Below, in pieces: positions 19,721 to 29,630 of a stretch of DNA of 64,000 nt. The translations under genes were made by a program, and so were the position numbers. Where the stretch lies: positions 1 to 64,000 of the forward strand of contig CANBJR010000002.1 in NCBI GenBank assembly GCA_947369085.1, read 5' to 3'. The first letter of the stretch is position 1; each line of letters opens with the position of its first letter. The notes under the pieces were generated by a model. That model did not search any database and was not told the origin of the DNA. It was given only the letters and a program-made list of their open reading frames with translations. Source of the DNA: an uncultured Clostridia bacterium (GTDB taxonomy: Bacteria > Bacillota > Clostridia > Oscillospirales > Acutalibacteraceae).

Positions 19721-20437
19721 TCACCCATGCTTAATTTTTCGAATTATATTTAATAAAGCCCGTTTTATTGGATTGGTATATATAAAGCTGCAAGTAGTAC
19801 AAATAAAACTGAAATTTTTTCTGTATTTTACTGCCAGTTTATTTAATGTTACCGCAAAACTATCGTCAACATTTCCAATGGATTTATGTAATATATCTAA
19901 AGGTAAAACAAACGATTTTATTCCTTTGACTTTAGCCTGTAAACATAAATCCACTCCATATAGATGCCATCCATCACAAAGATTTTCATCATATTTTATT
20001 TTGCTGAATAAAGATTTTTTACACGCCATAAAACACTCATCAAGCGAAAAAACATTTTTGGGTGAATCTATTGTGTCATATTTATTTTCCATATCACCTT
20101 GATACATTGAGGACAAAGTCAGTCTTCTGTTTTTGAAATCATTTTCAACTCCGGCAGCACCGCACAAACACTCCTCGTGGATAGATAGGAAATTATAAAC
20201 ATAATCCAAAACATAATCAGAACAAAAAACAATATCCTGATGTAAAAAAACTAAGACATCACCATTAGCCTGCATTGCTCCGTAATTCAAAGCTTTTGCA
20301 GCGCAAGAAAATTTACCATTCGTATTGTCTAAAGATATAAACTCAACATCAACATTTTTTTGATTTTTGGCGCTCTCCGTCATATCGGTCAATTCAGATG
20401 CGTTATTATATACTGTAATTAATGATATTTTTTTCAT
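19721..20437 (-). CDS. Small glycosyltransferase-like family 2 protein
   Basis: A 238-aa GT-A type protein beginning MKKISLITVYNNASELTD. Instead of DxD it has VLVFLHQDIVFCSDYVLD near residues 61-78, the H-Q-D form typical of a short GT2-like subfamily (glycosyltransferase-like family 2_5) seen in capsule loci. A later CDGWHLYGVDLCLQAK near 158-173 matches the same subfamily's E/D-W-H block. A start ATG at 20437 follows GGAG. Activity is inferred by family. Confidence 0.78.
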   Translation of the reverse strand: MKKISLITVYNNASELTDMTESAKNQKNVDVEFISLDNTNGKFSCAAKALNYGAMQANGDVLVFLHQDIVFCSDYVLDYVYNFLSIHEECLCGAAGVENDFKNRRLTLSSMYQGDMENKYDTIDSPKNVFSLDECFMACKKSLFSKIKYDENLCDGWHLYGVDLCLQAKVKGIKSFVLPLDILHKSIGNVDDSFAVTLNKLAVKYRKNFSFICTTCSFIYTNPIKRALLNIIRKIKHG

Positions 20438-20468
20438 ATTTACTCCATAAATATTTTTATTCTTTCGT

Positions 20469-21437
20469 CTAAATATCCCAATTGGGAGTCCTTAGCTTAT
20501 CATAAATCTTATATAATGCACCATACAGAAAAGATACATATTTTAAAATTAGTGCATTTACCTTTATGTTTCCGGATAACATATTGTTATCCAATAAACT
20601 TATAATTTCTTTTCTTAACGCCTTACATTCATCTTTTTGTTTCTTATTTCCATAGAATCTATAATTTCTGTAAAGATTAGACAGTGTATTACTGTATCTT
20701 TGGTATGCATAAACCTCAAATTTTTCATTTGTGCTCTTTTCTAAAATTAAGCTGCTTACTTTATGACAATCTTCGGCTGATTTTATTCTGTTTATATTAT
20801 TACAGGATGAATTGCTATAGGCATAATAATTGTATAAACATTTATCAATAAATACAGATTTATTTGCCTTAATGAAAAGTAAAAAATTTGTTAAAACATC
20901 CTCGTTGATTTTAATTTTACTGTCAAATCTAATATTTTCAAATAATTCAGATTTGTATATTTTATTCCAATTACTTCCAACGAACAGCTCTCCGGAAAGA
21001 AGTTTAGCGACTGCTTCATCTCTATCCATATTATAAATTTTTTCTGAATTACCGATTTTCTTAATTTCGCCGTCAACCACTTTACTATAACTGCAATGAG
21101 CAATATCTACGTCATACTTATGAATTAATTCAAATAATACTTCATACATATTCGGCTCAATGGTATCATCGCTGTCAACAAATGTAATATAATCACCTTC
21201 CGAACTTTCAATACCTTTATTTCTGGCAATTGATACCCCGGAGTTATCTTGATAAATATATTTTATCCTGCTATCATTTATTGACTTAATTAATTCTTCA
21301 GATTTATCCGTAGAACCATCATTAACGATAATAACTTCCAAATTGCTATATGTTTGCTTTAAAATACTCTCTACACAACGACGGATATATCGCTCGCTAT
21401 TGTAACAAGGTACTATTACACTTAGCAATTTTCCCAA
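20469..21437 (-). CDS. Glycosyltransferase family 2
   Basis: A 322-aa GT2 enzyme with GKLLSVIVPCYNSERYI at the start, IVNDGSTDKSEEL near residues 36-48 and ITFVDSDDTIEPNMYEVL near 84-101. The start is uncertain: a TTG at 21437 has GGCAGGAG six bases upstream, while an ATG at 21458 overlaps the previous stop as TAATG but has no Shine-Dalgarno. I prefer the TTG because it also matches the usual GT2 N-terminus. Confidence 0.83.
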   Translation of the reverse strand: MGKLLSVIVPCYNSERYIRRCVESILKQTYSNLEVIIVNDGSTDKSEELIKSINDSRIKYIYQDNSGVSIARNKGIESSEGDYITFVDSDDTIEPNMYEVLFELIHKYDVDIAHCSYSKVVDGEIKKIGNSEKIYNMDRDEAVAKLLSGELFVGSNWNKIYKSELFENIRFDSKIKINEDVLTNFLLFIKANKSVFIDKCLYNYYAYSNSSCNNINRIKSAEDCHKVSSLILEKSTNEKFEVYAYQRYSNTLSNLYRNYRFYGNKKQKDECKALRKEIISLLDNNMLSGNIKVNALILKYVSFLYGALYKIYDKLRTPNWDI

Positions 21438-21457
21438 TATTATCTCCTGCCTTCTCA

Positions 21458-22543
21458 TTATAAATAAGAGTAATAAATATCCATAATATTTTTTGCCCAA
21501 ACTAAAGTTGAGAATTTACTTTCTATGATATTTCTTGCATCATTAATTTGCTTTTCCTCAGGTACACTTTTACTGTCTAATGCATTTTTTAATAGATTAC
21601 ACAATCCATCAACATCTTCATTCTCAAAAAAAGTTACTGTAGGCACCTCATTAGCCCACTCAAGACCATATATATCACTTGCGATAACATTTAATCCCGC
21701 ATATGCTGCCTCACAAACAGCATAAGAGAAAGTTTCTCGTCTGCTTGCTTGAACAAATGTATCTGTCTTTGAAAAAATAGTATTTATATTCTCCACAGGC
21801 ATTCCTACCTCAAGCCACTCGGGATATTTATCTGAACCCCAAAAGTGATTTAACTCTGTGATTGTACTTTCATTGCAATTAAATAACAATTTAAATTTAT
21901 AGCCTGAAGCATAAAGTTTACTCAGTGCATTGAATATAATGTCTGAACCTTTTCTCTTAAAATCCCATCCAAAAGTGACAAAATCATAATTTTTTTCCTT
22001 TTGGTCATACGGATAACTTATCCTGCCTAAATCAATTCCATTGAGAACTGTAACTGTTCTGTTCCTATTAAATCCCATATCAATTACAACATCTTTATAA
22101 TGGTCACTGACGGACACCAAAGTACAATCCTTACCGAACCATTTATACTGCAGCGTGTTAAGAATATTTCTTGACTTCTGCTTGCTTTTTTTTATTGGAT
22201 CATGCAAATGCCAAAACACCTTTGTATTCTTGGGTCTCATAATATTGCACGGTATATCATATAGTTCAAAATGCGAATGTACTATATCAATATTATTATC
22301 ACTCATAATTTTCTTTAATTTTCTATATGTTTCCGGCTTTATTCTTGCTTTAGCAAGCGGCAAAAAGAACACCTTACTTGTTTTGGAGAGTTCCGCACAC
22401 CATTCTTTATTTTTGGCATTCTCAGGAAACGCGTACAATGTATTATGACCTTGCTCTCTTAATAAATTATCAAGACAACGCAAAGACTTAATAAAATTCC
22501 CCTCATATTCTGCCGCATAAGCACATACCTGAAGCACATTCAC
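21458..22543 (-). CDS. Glycosyltransferase family 4
   Basis: A 361-aa GT-B enzyme of the GT4 family. VNVLQVCAYAAEYEGNFIKS opens the N-terminal Rossmann domain, DIVHSHFELYDIP near residues 83-95 is the acceptor-side motif and ASRRETFSYAVCEAAYAGLNVIASD near 285-309 is the nucleotide-sugar site with E-x7-E. Several GTG codons could start it; the one at 22543 is eight bases after AGGTGG and fits the family N-terminus. It is followed by a TAATG junction with the next gene. Confidence 0.85.
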   Translation of the reverse strand: MNVLQVCAYAAEYEGNFIKSLRCLDNLLREQGHNTLYAFPENAKNKEWCAELSKTSKVFFLPLAKARIKPETYRKLKKIMSDNNIDIVHSHFELYDIPCNIMRPKNTKVFWHLHDPIKKSKQKSRNILNTLQYKWFGKDCTLVSVSDHYKDVVIDMGFNRNRTVTVLNGIDLGRISYPYDQKEKNYDFVTFGWDFKRKGSDIIFNALSKLYASGYKFKLLFNCNESTITELNHFWGSDKYPEWLEVGMPVENINTIFSKTDTFVQASRRETFSYAVCEAAYAGLNVIASDIYGLEWANEVPTVTFFENEDVDGLCNLLKNALDSKSVPEEKQINDARNIIESKFSTLVWAKNIMDIYYSYL

Positions 22544-22568
22544 ATTTCCCACCACCTATTTCAATATA

Positions 22569-23690
22569 CTAACATTTAACTAAACTAAAAAACATTTCTT
22601 CAGCAGCACTAACCGTCTTTTCCTTGCTGAATTTTTTTCCTCTTTCTTTTGCACGCTTTGCATAATCTTCAAGCATACCGGAGGTTGTCAACATTTTCTT
22701 TATTCCTTCATACAATGCGTCCTCGTTGTTTTCTGTAATAATTCCGTACTCATTGTTTTTACCGAGCATTTCTTTCATACCCGAAACCTCAACAGTTACA
22801 ACAGGTGTCCCGACAACAAGCGCCTCCGTCGCTGCTGTACTGAATCCCTCTGCAACAGACGAACAAACAAACATATCACTGTTCTTTATGTACTTATAAG
22901 GATTTGTATTATATCCTAAAAGCTTAAATGACTCTTTGATATTAAGCTCGCTAATCATCTTTAATAGCGTGTCCTTTTCAGGTCCTTGACCAAGAACTAT
23001 TATGTTATGCAAAAACCCATCATCTAATAATCTCTTATGTATTCTGATTAATTTATCAAATCCCTTTGATTTTTTAAGTGTTCCTACAGCCACGAGTGTC
23101 TTAACGGTTTTATCAAAAGAATAATCATCTATCGGTTCTTCAGCTTTGGCAATAATTTGGTCGGTTTCAATTGTATTATAAAGAACCTCCATATTTTTTA
23201 CATTATCAAAAATATTTCCGAAATCGATTTTGACATACTCTGAAACGCATATTATTTTGTCAAACTTTCCATAACAGAGTTTGGCTTCATCGTAGTTTTT
23301 AAAAGAATACGAAGCAGTCTCTTTTGTGTGCTGTTCTACATGTATCCAGCTTACAAGTTTTGTACCTTTATCGGTACAACCTGCTGTAATTCGTGCTGTC
23401 GGGCCTTCGAGATATGATACAATAATATCATAATGCTCTTTAATAAACTTTTTATATAGATGTTCGGGTGAAAATAGGCAAAAATATTTTGAATTTCCTC
23501 TGAACTGCTTTTTATAGCAATATTTATACTTAATATCTCTATTTAAAAATTTCTCATTCACTCCGCCCGCAAACAGTGTCTGAACAGTAATGTCAAATTT
23601 GGTTTTATCCATATTATTTACAAGATTTACAAGTACTTTTTCTGCACCACCGTGTGCAAGTGTAGGAATGAAAAATAATATTTTAATCAT
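22569..23690 (-). CDS. Glycosyltransferase family 4
   Basis: A 373-aa GT4 enzyme. MIKILFFIPTLAHGGAEKVL is the classic start with the glycine-rich H-G-G-A loop, VSWIHVEQHTKE near residues 113-124 lies in the acceptor domain and SSVAEGFSTAATEALVVGTPVV near 281-302 is the C-terminal E-x7-E donor motif. ATG follows AAGGG. It sits four bases after the next upstream gene's stop, so transcription is shared. Confidence 0.9.
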   Translation of the reverse strand: MIKILFFIPTLAHGGAEKVLVNLVNNMDKTKFDITVQTLFAGGVNEKFLNRDIKYKYCYKKQFRGNSKYFCLFSPEHLYKKFIKEHYDIIVSYLEGPTARITAGCTDKGTKLVSWIHVEQHTKETASYSFKNYDEAKLCYGKFDKIICVSEYVKIDFGNIFDNVKNMEVLYNTIETDQIIAKAEEPIDDYSFDKTVKTLVAVGTLKKSKGFDKLIRIHKRLLDDGFLHNIIVLGQGPEKDTLLKMISELNIKESFKLLGYNTNPYKYIKNSDMFVCSSVAEGFSTAATEALVVGTPVVTVEVSGMKEMLGKNNEYGIITENNEDALYEGIKKMLTTSGMLEDYAKRAKERGKKFSKEKTVSAAEEMFFSLVKC

Positions 23691-23694
23691 TTAA

Positions 23695-24501
23695 CTAACC
23701 CTTATATCTCTTTTTCTGAAGCATTTTATATACCGGTGACGGGACAAGTCCCAATATCAGCGGTTTGTATGACTGTATTCTGTATTTTGCAGAAAGTCCG
23801 AATTTTTTACACATATCCTTTTTCAAACGATACTCAGTTATTCGGAATTTATATTTTTTTCGCTTTATTGCATTTCGGTCATTACGCATACTATAGAGAT
23901 ATTCCTGAATATTGTAAGCTTTATATCCAGCCTCATAAAGTCTTATCCATAAATCGTAATCTTCAATTCTTTCAACCTTAGGTGAATTACTGTATCCGCA
24001 AAGCTCTTCAAGAACTGATTTTCTCATCATACAGCCGGCGTGGCAAATTGGGCTTCCGGAAGCAAAATCTTTTTTTTGAGGTTCTTCTTTATAATTCACT
24101 CTTCCATAAATACCTTTTTCATCATACAGATTCATACAACAACTTACTATTGCATATTCTGAATATTTATTAAGAATATCTACCTCTTTTTCAAAACGAG
24201 TACTGTCACAAATATCATCACCGTCCATACGGGCGGTATATTCACCTTTTGCCTTTTTAAGGCATTTATTAAGTGTAGGTGCGAGAGTCATATTTTTCTC
24301 ATTCCTGAAAACTTTAATACGTTTATCTTTTTCAGCAATTTTTACAGCAAGCTCATATGTGTTGTCAGAAGAGCAATCATCATACATAATCAGTTCCCAG
24401 TTTTTATATGTCTGATTGCATATACAATCAACAGCTTCTTCAAGCGTATCCTCGCAATTATAAATTGCCATTAAGACTGATACTAACGGAGTTTCATTCA
24501 T
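23695..24501 (-). CDS. Glycosyltransferase family 2
   Basis: A 268-aa GT2 enzyme. VSVLMAIYNCEDTLEEAVD starts the fold, MYDDCSSDNTYE near residues 38-49 and YTARMDGDDICDSTRF near 86-101 carry the donor loops, and VERIEDYDLWIRLYEAG near 174-190 holds the catalytic-base-type ED/W block. The ATG at 24501 follows AGGTGA; a GTG at 24510 inside the Shine-Dalgarno is rejected. Sugar unknown. Confidence 0.88.
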   Translation of the reverse strand: MNETPLVSVLMAIYNCEDTLEEAVDCICNQTYKNWELIMYDDCSSDNTYELAVKIAEKDKRIKVFRNEKNMTLAPTLNKCLKKAKGEYTARMDGDDICDSTRFEKEVDILNKYSEYAIVSCCMNLYDEKGIYGRVNYKEEPQKKDFASGSPICHAGCMMRKSVLEELCGYSNSPKVERIEDYDLWIRLYEAGYKAYNIQEYLYSMRNDRNAIKRKKYKFRITEYRLKKDMCKKFGLSAKYRIQSYKPLILGLVPSPVYKMLQKKRYKG

Positions 24502-24527
24502 TTTTATCACCTTGCTTTTTATGTTGC

Positions 24528-25652
24528 CTAAAGATTATTTACTATATTAAATAATTCATCTTTTACCGAATTAATGCAAAAAGGTTTTGAAAGCTGTACA
24601 CTCGCAGTTCCATATTGGTTTTTTAAATCCGGATCATCCATTATTTTTTTTATGGCTTTTGCAAATTGCTTGCAATCATAAGGACTACACGTCTCACCAT
24701 TTTTTCCTGTCATCATAAAATCAACAGGACCTCTGATTTTTGAAGCAACGACAGGTAAACCACAATACATAGCTTCTATCGGTGCAAGACCTAAACCTTC
24801 CCTGATTGACGGAAAAACAAACAGATCAACTTTTCTGCAAATTTCTGCGATATCATTTCTGTACCCCAGAAAAAATACATTATTACTTACACCAGATTCA
24901 GCAGCCAAATTACTTAAATACTCTAATTTTTCTCCTTTACCACATATAATATATTTTATTTTATCATTTCTTAATTCTCCTAAAGCCCGAATAACTACTT
25001 GATGATTTTTATTATCATTCAATTCTCCAATTGATAACACAACAAAATCATCGTTGTCAAGCTTTAACTCTGAACGTATATCTTTTGATTCATCTTTTAT
25101 TTCAAGTTTATCAGTATTTACTCCAATACCATGAATATAATAAGTATTTTCAGCTTTAAATTTTCTTCTTGCTCTGTCAAAATCTTCAGTGTTAATAGTA
25201 ACAAGCGCATCAGTATACTTTGATAACCATTTTTCAATAGGATAAAACACAATCCAGTTAAGCTTTGGCGCACCAGTAAAAAAATGGAATCCATGTGCTG
25301 TATATAATACCTTTGTTCCTGTTTTTCTGTATTTCTTTGCCACCAGCCTTGTTACTACACCCATAACAGGTTCATTAGTCATAATGATATCGTAATGTCT
25401 ATCGGCAAGTAATTTCTTCATCTTCTTGTATCCGTTTATATTAGAAAACTTAAACGGAGAACGTGCTAAATCAACAACATCTATTTTAACAGGCAAATCT
25501 TCGAGTTTTTGCTTTAATATATCAACCTTATTTGAAACATTTGAGCAAATAATGTCAACGGAAAATCCATGATTTATAAAATTTTCAATATGCGGCACCC
25601 AGAATTGCGATAAATGAAGTTCTGTTGCCGTAAGCAAAATTTTCTTACTCAC
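24528..25652 (-). CDS. Glycosyltransferase family 4
   Basis: A 374-aa GT4 enzyme with KILLTATELHLSQFWVPHIE at the start, YTAHGFHFFTGAP near residues 119-131 (a pattern shared with CapM/EpsD-like N-acetylgalactosaminyl- or fucosyl-transferases) and FPSIREGLGLAPIEAMYCGLPVV near 281-303. The GTG start lies within the final codons of the transketolase gene (8-bp overlap). Likely an early transferase of the repeat unit from its proximal place in the operon; that is inference. Confidence 0.88.
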   Translation of the reverse strand: MSKKILLTATELHLSQFWVPHIENFINHGFSVDIICSNVSNKVDILKQKLEDLPVKIDVVDLARSPFKFSNINGYKKMKKLLADRHYDIIMTNEPVMGVVTRLVAKKYRKTGTKVLYTAHGFHFFTGAPKLNWIVFYPIEKWLSKYTDALVTINTEDFDRARRKFKAENTYYIHGIGVNTDKLEIKDESKDIRSELKLDNDDFVVLSIGELNDNKNHQVVIRALGELRNDKIKYIICGKGEKLEYLSNLAAESGVSNNVFFLGYRNDIAEICRKVDLFVFPSIREGLGLAPIEAMYCGLPVVASKIRGPVDFMMTGKNGETCSPYDCKQFAKAIKKIMDDPDLKNQYGTASVQLSKPFCINSVKDELFNIVNNL

Positions 25653-26577
25653 CGAAAATGCCCTTTACCTTCCTTACAATACCCTCTGCATTAATGCCGA
25701 CCTGCTCTCTCAAATAAGCCTGCGAGCCAACCTCAATGCAGTAAAAATCATCAATTCCTATTCTATGGATCTTTGCTTTGCCGCCGCACTCTGCAAGCAC
25801 CTCAGCAACTGCTCCTCCGAAACCGCCGACGATGTTATGCTCCTCAACGGTAAATATATTGTCAAATCTGTTTGCACAGTTCTTAATTACGGCACTGTCT
25901 ATAGGCTTTACTGTAGGAAAGCTGTACTGCTCTACAGCGATTCCCTGCTCTTCAAGCATATCGCATGCCTTTGAGGTTTCCTCAAGAATTGCTCCGGTTG
26001 AGAAAACTGCAACTTTTTTATTCATATTTTTAGCTTCACGCAATTTATATGCCTTGCCGATTTCAAATTCCTTGATTACGTTATTCACATTCTGCTCTCC
26101 GCCTCTACCCAATCGGAGGTAGCAGGTACCATCAGTCTGCGCAATCTTTTTAACAGCAAGTGCCGCTTCTGTCGGGTCGCCGGGGCAGATTACCGTTACA
26201 TCGGGTAATGCACGAAGAATTGCAATATCCTCCGTTGCGTGGTGGCTCATTCCGAGCGAGCCGTAAACATAACCGCCGCCTACGCAGATTACATTTACGT
26301 TTGCGTTATGGTATGCGCAGTCGTTGCGTATCTGCTCAAGGCACCTCAGTGTGGGGAAGTTGCCGATTGAATATGTAAACACCTTCTTGCCCTCAAGCGC
26401 CATTCCTGCGGCAACTCCGGTCATATTCTGCTCTGCAATTCCTGCATTTATAAACTGATTCGGAAGCGTTTCCCAAAAGCTTTTGAGTACACCGAATCCG
26501 AGATCGCCTGTTATAAGTTCAACATCTTTATCCTCTTTACCAAGTTCGATTAAAGTTCTGATTACTGTATCTCTCAT
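25645..26577 (-). CDS. Transketolase, C-terminal half (split enzyme)
   Basis: A 310-aa protein with the pyrimidine-binding and C-terminal domains of a transketolase-like enzyme: FINAGIAEQNMTGVAAGMAL near residues 40-59 contains the conserved Glu that activates thiamine diphosphate, SHHATEDIAILRALPDV near 113-129 follows, and EEHNIVGGFGGAVAEVLAE near 249-267 lies in the C-terminal domain. It pairs with the next gene, overlapping by four bases. Together they form a heterotetrameric-type enzyme transferring a two-carbon ketol unit. Its placement in a polysaccharide operon suggests supply of an unusual sugar rather than central metabolism, but a housekeeping role cannot be excluded. Confidence 0.9.
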   Translation of the reverse strand: MRDTVIRTLIELGKEDKDVELITGDLGFGVLKSFWETLPNQFINAGIAEQNMTGVAAGMALEGKKVFTYSIGNFPTLRCLEQIRNDCAYHNANVNVICVGGGYVYGSLGMSHHATEDIAILRALPDVTVICPGDPTEAALAVKKIAQTDGTCYLRLGRGGEQNVNNVIKEFEIGKAYKLREAKNMNKKVAVFSTGAILEETSKACDMLEEQGIAVEQYSFPTVKPIDSAVIKNCANRFDNIFTVEEHNIVGGFGGAVAEVLAECGGKAKIHRIGIDDFYCIEVGSQAYLREQVGINAEGIVRKVKGIFGE

Positions 26578-27509
26578 CTATCTTCAACCTCCCTTGTGTA
26601 ATATGTAGGATGATATGATTCTGACACGGTGTGTCTGCAATTTTCAGGTTCAGCCTGAGTTTCAGGACAGCCGTCCGGCGTGTACGGATCGGTAACTGTT
26701 TCCGGCTTTGTTTTATGGAGTTCGTTTACGGCACAGTTGTATTCCCAACCCTCGTGCGGAAATCTGTAGTGCCAGAGAATATCCATTTCCATAAAAGATA
26801 TTCCCTTACCTTTTACCGTATGTGCAATTATAACAGTCGGCCTATGCTCGGGATTTGAAGTATCCTTCAAGGCATTTTTCAATTCATCGTGATTGTGACC
26901 GTCAACCTCAATAACATTCCATCCAAAGCCTTTCCATCTCTTAGCCATATCAACCTCAAGCGTGTTGTTGCAATAGTCAAGGCTCTGCATATGGTTATGG
27001 TCAACAATTGCAACAAGGTTGTCAAGCTTATAATGGTTGGCAAATTCAGCCGCCTCCCAAACAGAACCTTCGTTGCACTCACCATCACCCATAACGACAA
27101 AAGAGCGGAAACTTTTACCATCCTGCTTAGCTGCAAGCGCCCTGCCGGTAGCGACAGGAAGGCCGTGTCCCAGAGAACCCGTTGAAAAATCAATTCCGGG
27201 CAGGTGGTGGGATACATGACCTGATAATCTGCTTCCGTTTGCATAATGAGTTTTAAGCTCCTCGACAGGGAAAAAACCGTTTTCGGCTATAGCGGCATAA
27301 ACAGAAGCTCCTGCGTGACCCTTACTCAGAATAAAGCGGTCTCTGCCGTCCCACTCGGGATTACTGCTGTCAAATTTTAGTATGTCAGTATACAGAACAC
27401 CCATAATATCGGCAACAGACAGTATTGCGCCGATATGGCTTCCGCCCGACAAATGTGTCATTTCAATTCCGTGGCGACGTATCAACCATGCAAGTTCTTT
27501 GCTGTTCAT
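26574..27509 (-). CDS. Transketolase, N-terminal half (split enzyme)
   Basis: A 311-aa thiamine-diphosphate-binding half of a transketolase: GGSHIGAILSVADIMGVLY near residues 18-36, LSKGHAGASVYAAIAENGFF near 57-76 and the GDGECNEGSVWEAAEFANHY block near 143-162 (GDG...N motif for ThDP and metal). The open frame continues 21 codons upstream, but the ATG at 27509 follows GGAGGAAAGT and begins the conserved fold. It overlaps the C-terminal subunit gene by four bases, so the two are translated in step. Confidence 0.92.
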   Translation of the reverse strand: MNSKELAWLIRRHGIEMTHLSGGSHIGAILSVADIMGVLYTDILKFDSSNPEWDGRDRFILSKGHAGASVYAAIAENGFFPVEELKTHYANGSRLSGHVSHHLPGIDFSTGSLGHGLPVATGRALAAKQDGKSFRSFVVMGDGECNEGSVWEAAEFANHYKLDNLVAIVDHNHMQSLDYCNNTLEVDMAKRWKGFGWNVIEVDGHNHDELKNALKDTSNPEHRPTVIIAHTVKGKGISFMEMDILWHYRFPHEGWEYNCAVNELHKTKPETVTDPYTPDGCPETQAEPENCRHTVSESYHPTYYTREVEDR

Positions 27510-27546
27510 ACTTTCCTCCAAAAAACAATAATTAATCCATACAAAA

Positions 27547-28671
27547 TTAATGTATATAACCGGTAAATTCACTTACATAATACGGATACATTTGCAAGTA
27601 GAAAAACGCAATCAACGCTATGCCATAAACTATTGTTATAGTCTTTCTTGTATCCTTATCAAAACAGCGGTGCAGTAAGTACGGTATTAAAATTAAATCA
27701 TAAACCTCTGTGTAAATTGGCAATCTTCCCACCAAAATACCACTTGTAAACATTCCAACTAAATAAAGCGCTGCCGTAATAAGAGACATATTAACGCAAA
27801 TATTCAACATAGTATTTTTCTCATAATCGCATTTTAATTCGTTTTTTTTCCAAAATGCCAAAGTCGGCGGAATCGCAAAGAATAGCACCCTAAGCGGGTT
27901 TACACCGTCATCTTCTTCAAACTGAGATGTTGCGCCTGCATAAGCTGTATTTCCCAATGTACGGTCAACACCGCTGAAGAACGGCTCAGCAAAAATGCAG
28001 ATAAAAATAATTCCGATTATAAACAGTCCTATCCTTTTATCCCAAGGTTTGCTTCTTGCAACAAAATATATAGGTATCATCATAAGTACAGTCATATGGA
28101 ACGTTGACATAAATAAAACAACAAATAATAACCTAAAAAACTTGCCATCCTTTATCCAGTCACAACATACAAATAATATAGCAACGCAGATAAACTGGCG
28201 CATACCGTTCATCATCCATGTATACGTCAGCAAAGTCATAAACAAAAATGAACTAAAAAAGAAATCACAGGAATATTTTCTTAATACCACCATTATACAT
28301 ACACCGGATATAATGGCAATCGTCATCAGCCACCACTGGTAATCCTGAGAAATAAAACATTTAAAAATTATATTGAAAATATCAAATCCGGGATTTTTAC
28401 CTTCCCAATTAATCTGACTCCATGCAGTAGAAAAATCTGCAGGAATATCTTTATATAAAGATATATATTGAATTGTATCTGCAATTGATGTACGCATACC
28501 AATCCAGAAAATAAAATATCCAAACACAATAATTGCATAAGTAATCGGTATTTTCTTCTGGATTCCCTGTTGTATATTGTAATCTGTGAGCATAACTTCT
28601 TCTTTGTGCCCCATATAATACACAAAATAAATCAGTGGAACCCACAGAACCATTGACCAGTAAATTATCAT
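27547..28671 (-). CDS. EpsG-family polysaccharide polymerase (Wzy-like)
   Basis: A 374-aa protein with about nine to ten membrane segments. FGYFIFWIGMRTSIADTIQYI near residues 51-71 holds the R-x3-D-T-x2-Y pattern of EpsG proteins, and MMNGMRQFICVAILF near 153-167 is the other conserved block. EpsG proteins are the polymerases of exopolysaccharide clusters; here it would join repeat units exported by the Wzx protein. ATG follows GGAG. It is the only polymerase candidate in the visible part of the locus. Confidence 0.88.
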   Translation of the reverse strand: MIIYWSMVLWVPLIYFVYYMGHKEEVMLTDYNIQQGIQKKIPITYAIIVFGYFIFWIGMRTSIADTIQYISLYKDIPADFSTAWSQINWEGKNPGFDIFNIIFKCFISQDYQWWLMTIAIISGVCIMVVLRKYSCDFFFSSFLFMTLLTYTWMMNGMRQFICVAILFVCCDWIKDGKFFRLLFVVLFMSTFHMTVLMMIPIYFVARSKPWDKRIGLFIIGIIFICIFAEPFFSGVDRTLGNTAYAGATSQFEEDDGVNPLRVLFFAIPPTLAFWKKNELKCDYEKNTMLNICVNMSLITAALYLVGMFTSGILVGRLPIYTEVYDLILIPYLLHRCFDKDTRKTITIVYGIALIAFFYLQMYPYYVSEFTGYIH

Positions 28672-28685
28672 TTAAAAACTCCAAA

Positions 28686-29630
28686 TTAAGCCTTTGAAAT
28701 CTCATCAAGCATTTTTATCTGTTCATCATCAAGTTGCCAACCAAAAGCTTCAATATTTGATTTAAGTTGTGACGGTCTTTTAATTCCAACCAGTACAACT
28801 GAATCTTTCAGAAAATCAAGAATAAAACGTATCGCAACAGCAGGAATTGATTTTCCGGTATCGTTAGAAATTTTTTTCAAAGCTTCAACTATTTCAAGAT
28901 TTTTTACAAGCTTTTCTCCGTGAAAATTAACATAAATATCTCTTGAACGTCTGTCATCCTCTGCAAAAACAGTATTTTTATCATATTTTCCCGTAAGGAT
29001 TCCCTGTCCAAGACTTCCCCATGTCAAGGGCGTAAGACTTAAATCTTTTGAAAGTTTTACAAAATCATCTTCATTTTTTCTGCACGCAAGACTATATTCA
29101 TCCTGAAAGCTGACAAAATTTCCTTTATATTCTTTTAATTCAGCTACATCACTTTTATGAATATTAGACAAACCGTAATATCTTATATAACCGGCTTTTT
29201 TTAATTCTTCAAGCGTATCTACAACTTCAGCCAAAGGCGTTTTTTTATCTCTGTAATGTATCTGATATAAATCAAGATAATCTGTACCAAGCCTTTTAAG
29301 AGTACCCTTAATAGAGCTTTTTATCCACTCAGGAGAATTGTCATAAAAGGTTGGCATTCCTTTTTTTGCATGAACTCCGAATTTTGAAGCAATAACAGCT
29401 TTGTCACGTCTGCCCTTTAAAGCTTTTCCCAATGTTATTTCAGACTGTCCGAGTCCGTAAGTATCGGCTGTATCAAAGAAGTTAATTTCATTGTCAAGAG
29501 CACAATGAACCGCATCTATAAGCTCACTTTCCAAAACATTAGAACCCCAGCCGTATCCTCCCATAGGACAGCCGCCCATACACATTCTTGATACCTTTAG
29601 ATCTGAATTTTTAAGCGTTAAGTACTCCAT
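28686..29630 (-). CDS. Aldo/keto reductase
   Basis: A 314-aa TIM-barrel NADPH-dependent oxidoreductase. FFDTADTYGLGQSEITLGKAL near residues 51-71 contains the catalytic Asp and Tyr, VIASKFGVHAKKG near 78-90 the Lys, and DLYQIHYRDKKTP near 120-132 the His. ATG follows a weak GGAAAG within the end of the sugar transferase gene (20-bp overlap). Aldo/keto reductases in such loci can act in deoxysugar pathways; the substrate is not evident. Confidence 0.88.
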   Translation of the reverse strand: MEYLTLKNSDLKVSRMCMGGCPMGGYGWGSNVLESELIDAVHCALDNEINFFDTADTYGLGQSEITLGKALKGRRDKAVIASKFGVHAKKGMPTFYDNSPEWIKSSIKGTLKRLGTDYLDLYQIHYRDKKTPLAEVVDTLEELKKAGYIRYYGLSNIHKSDVAELKEYKGNFVSFQDEYSLACRKNEDDFVKLSKDLSLTPLTWGSLGQGILTGKYDKNTVFAEDDRRSRDIYVNFHGEKLVKNLEIVEALKKISNDTGKSIPAVAIRFILDFLKDSVVLVGIKRPSQLKSNIEAFGWQLDDEQIKMLDEISKA

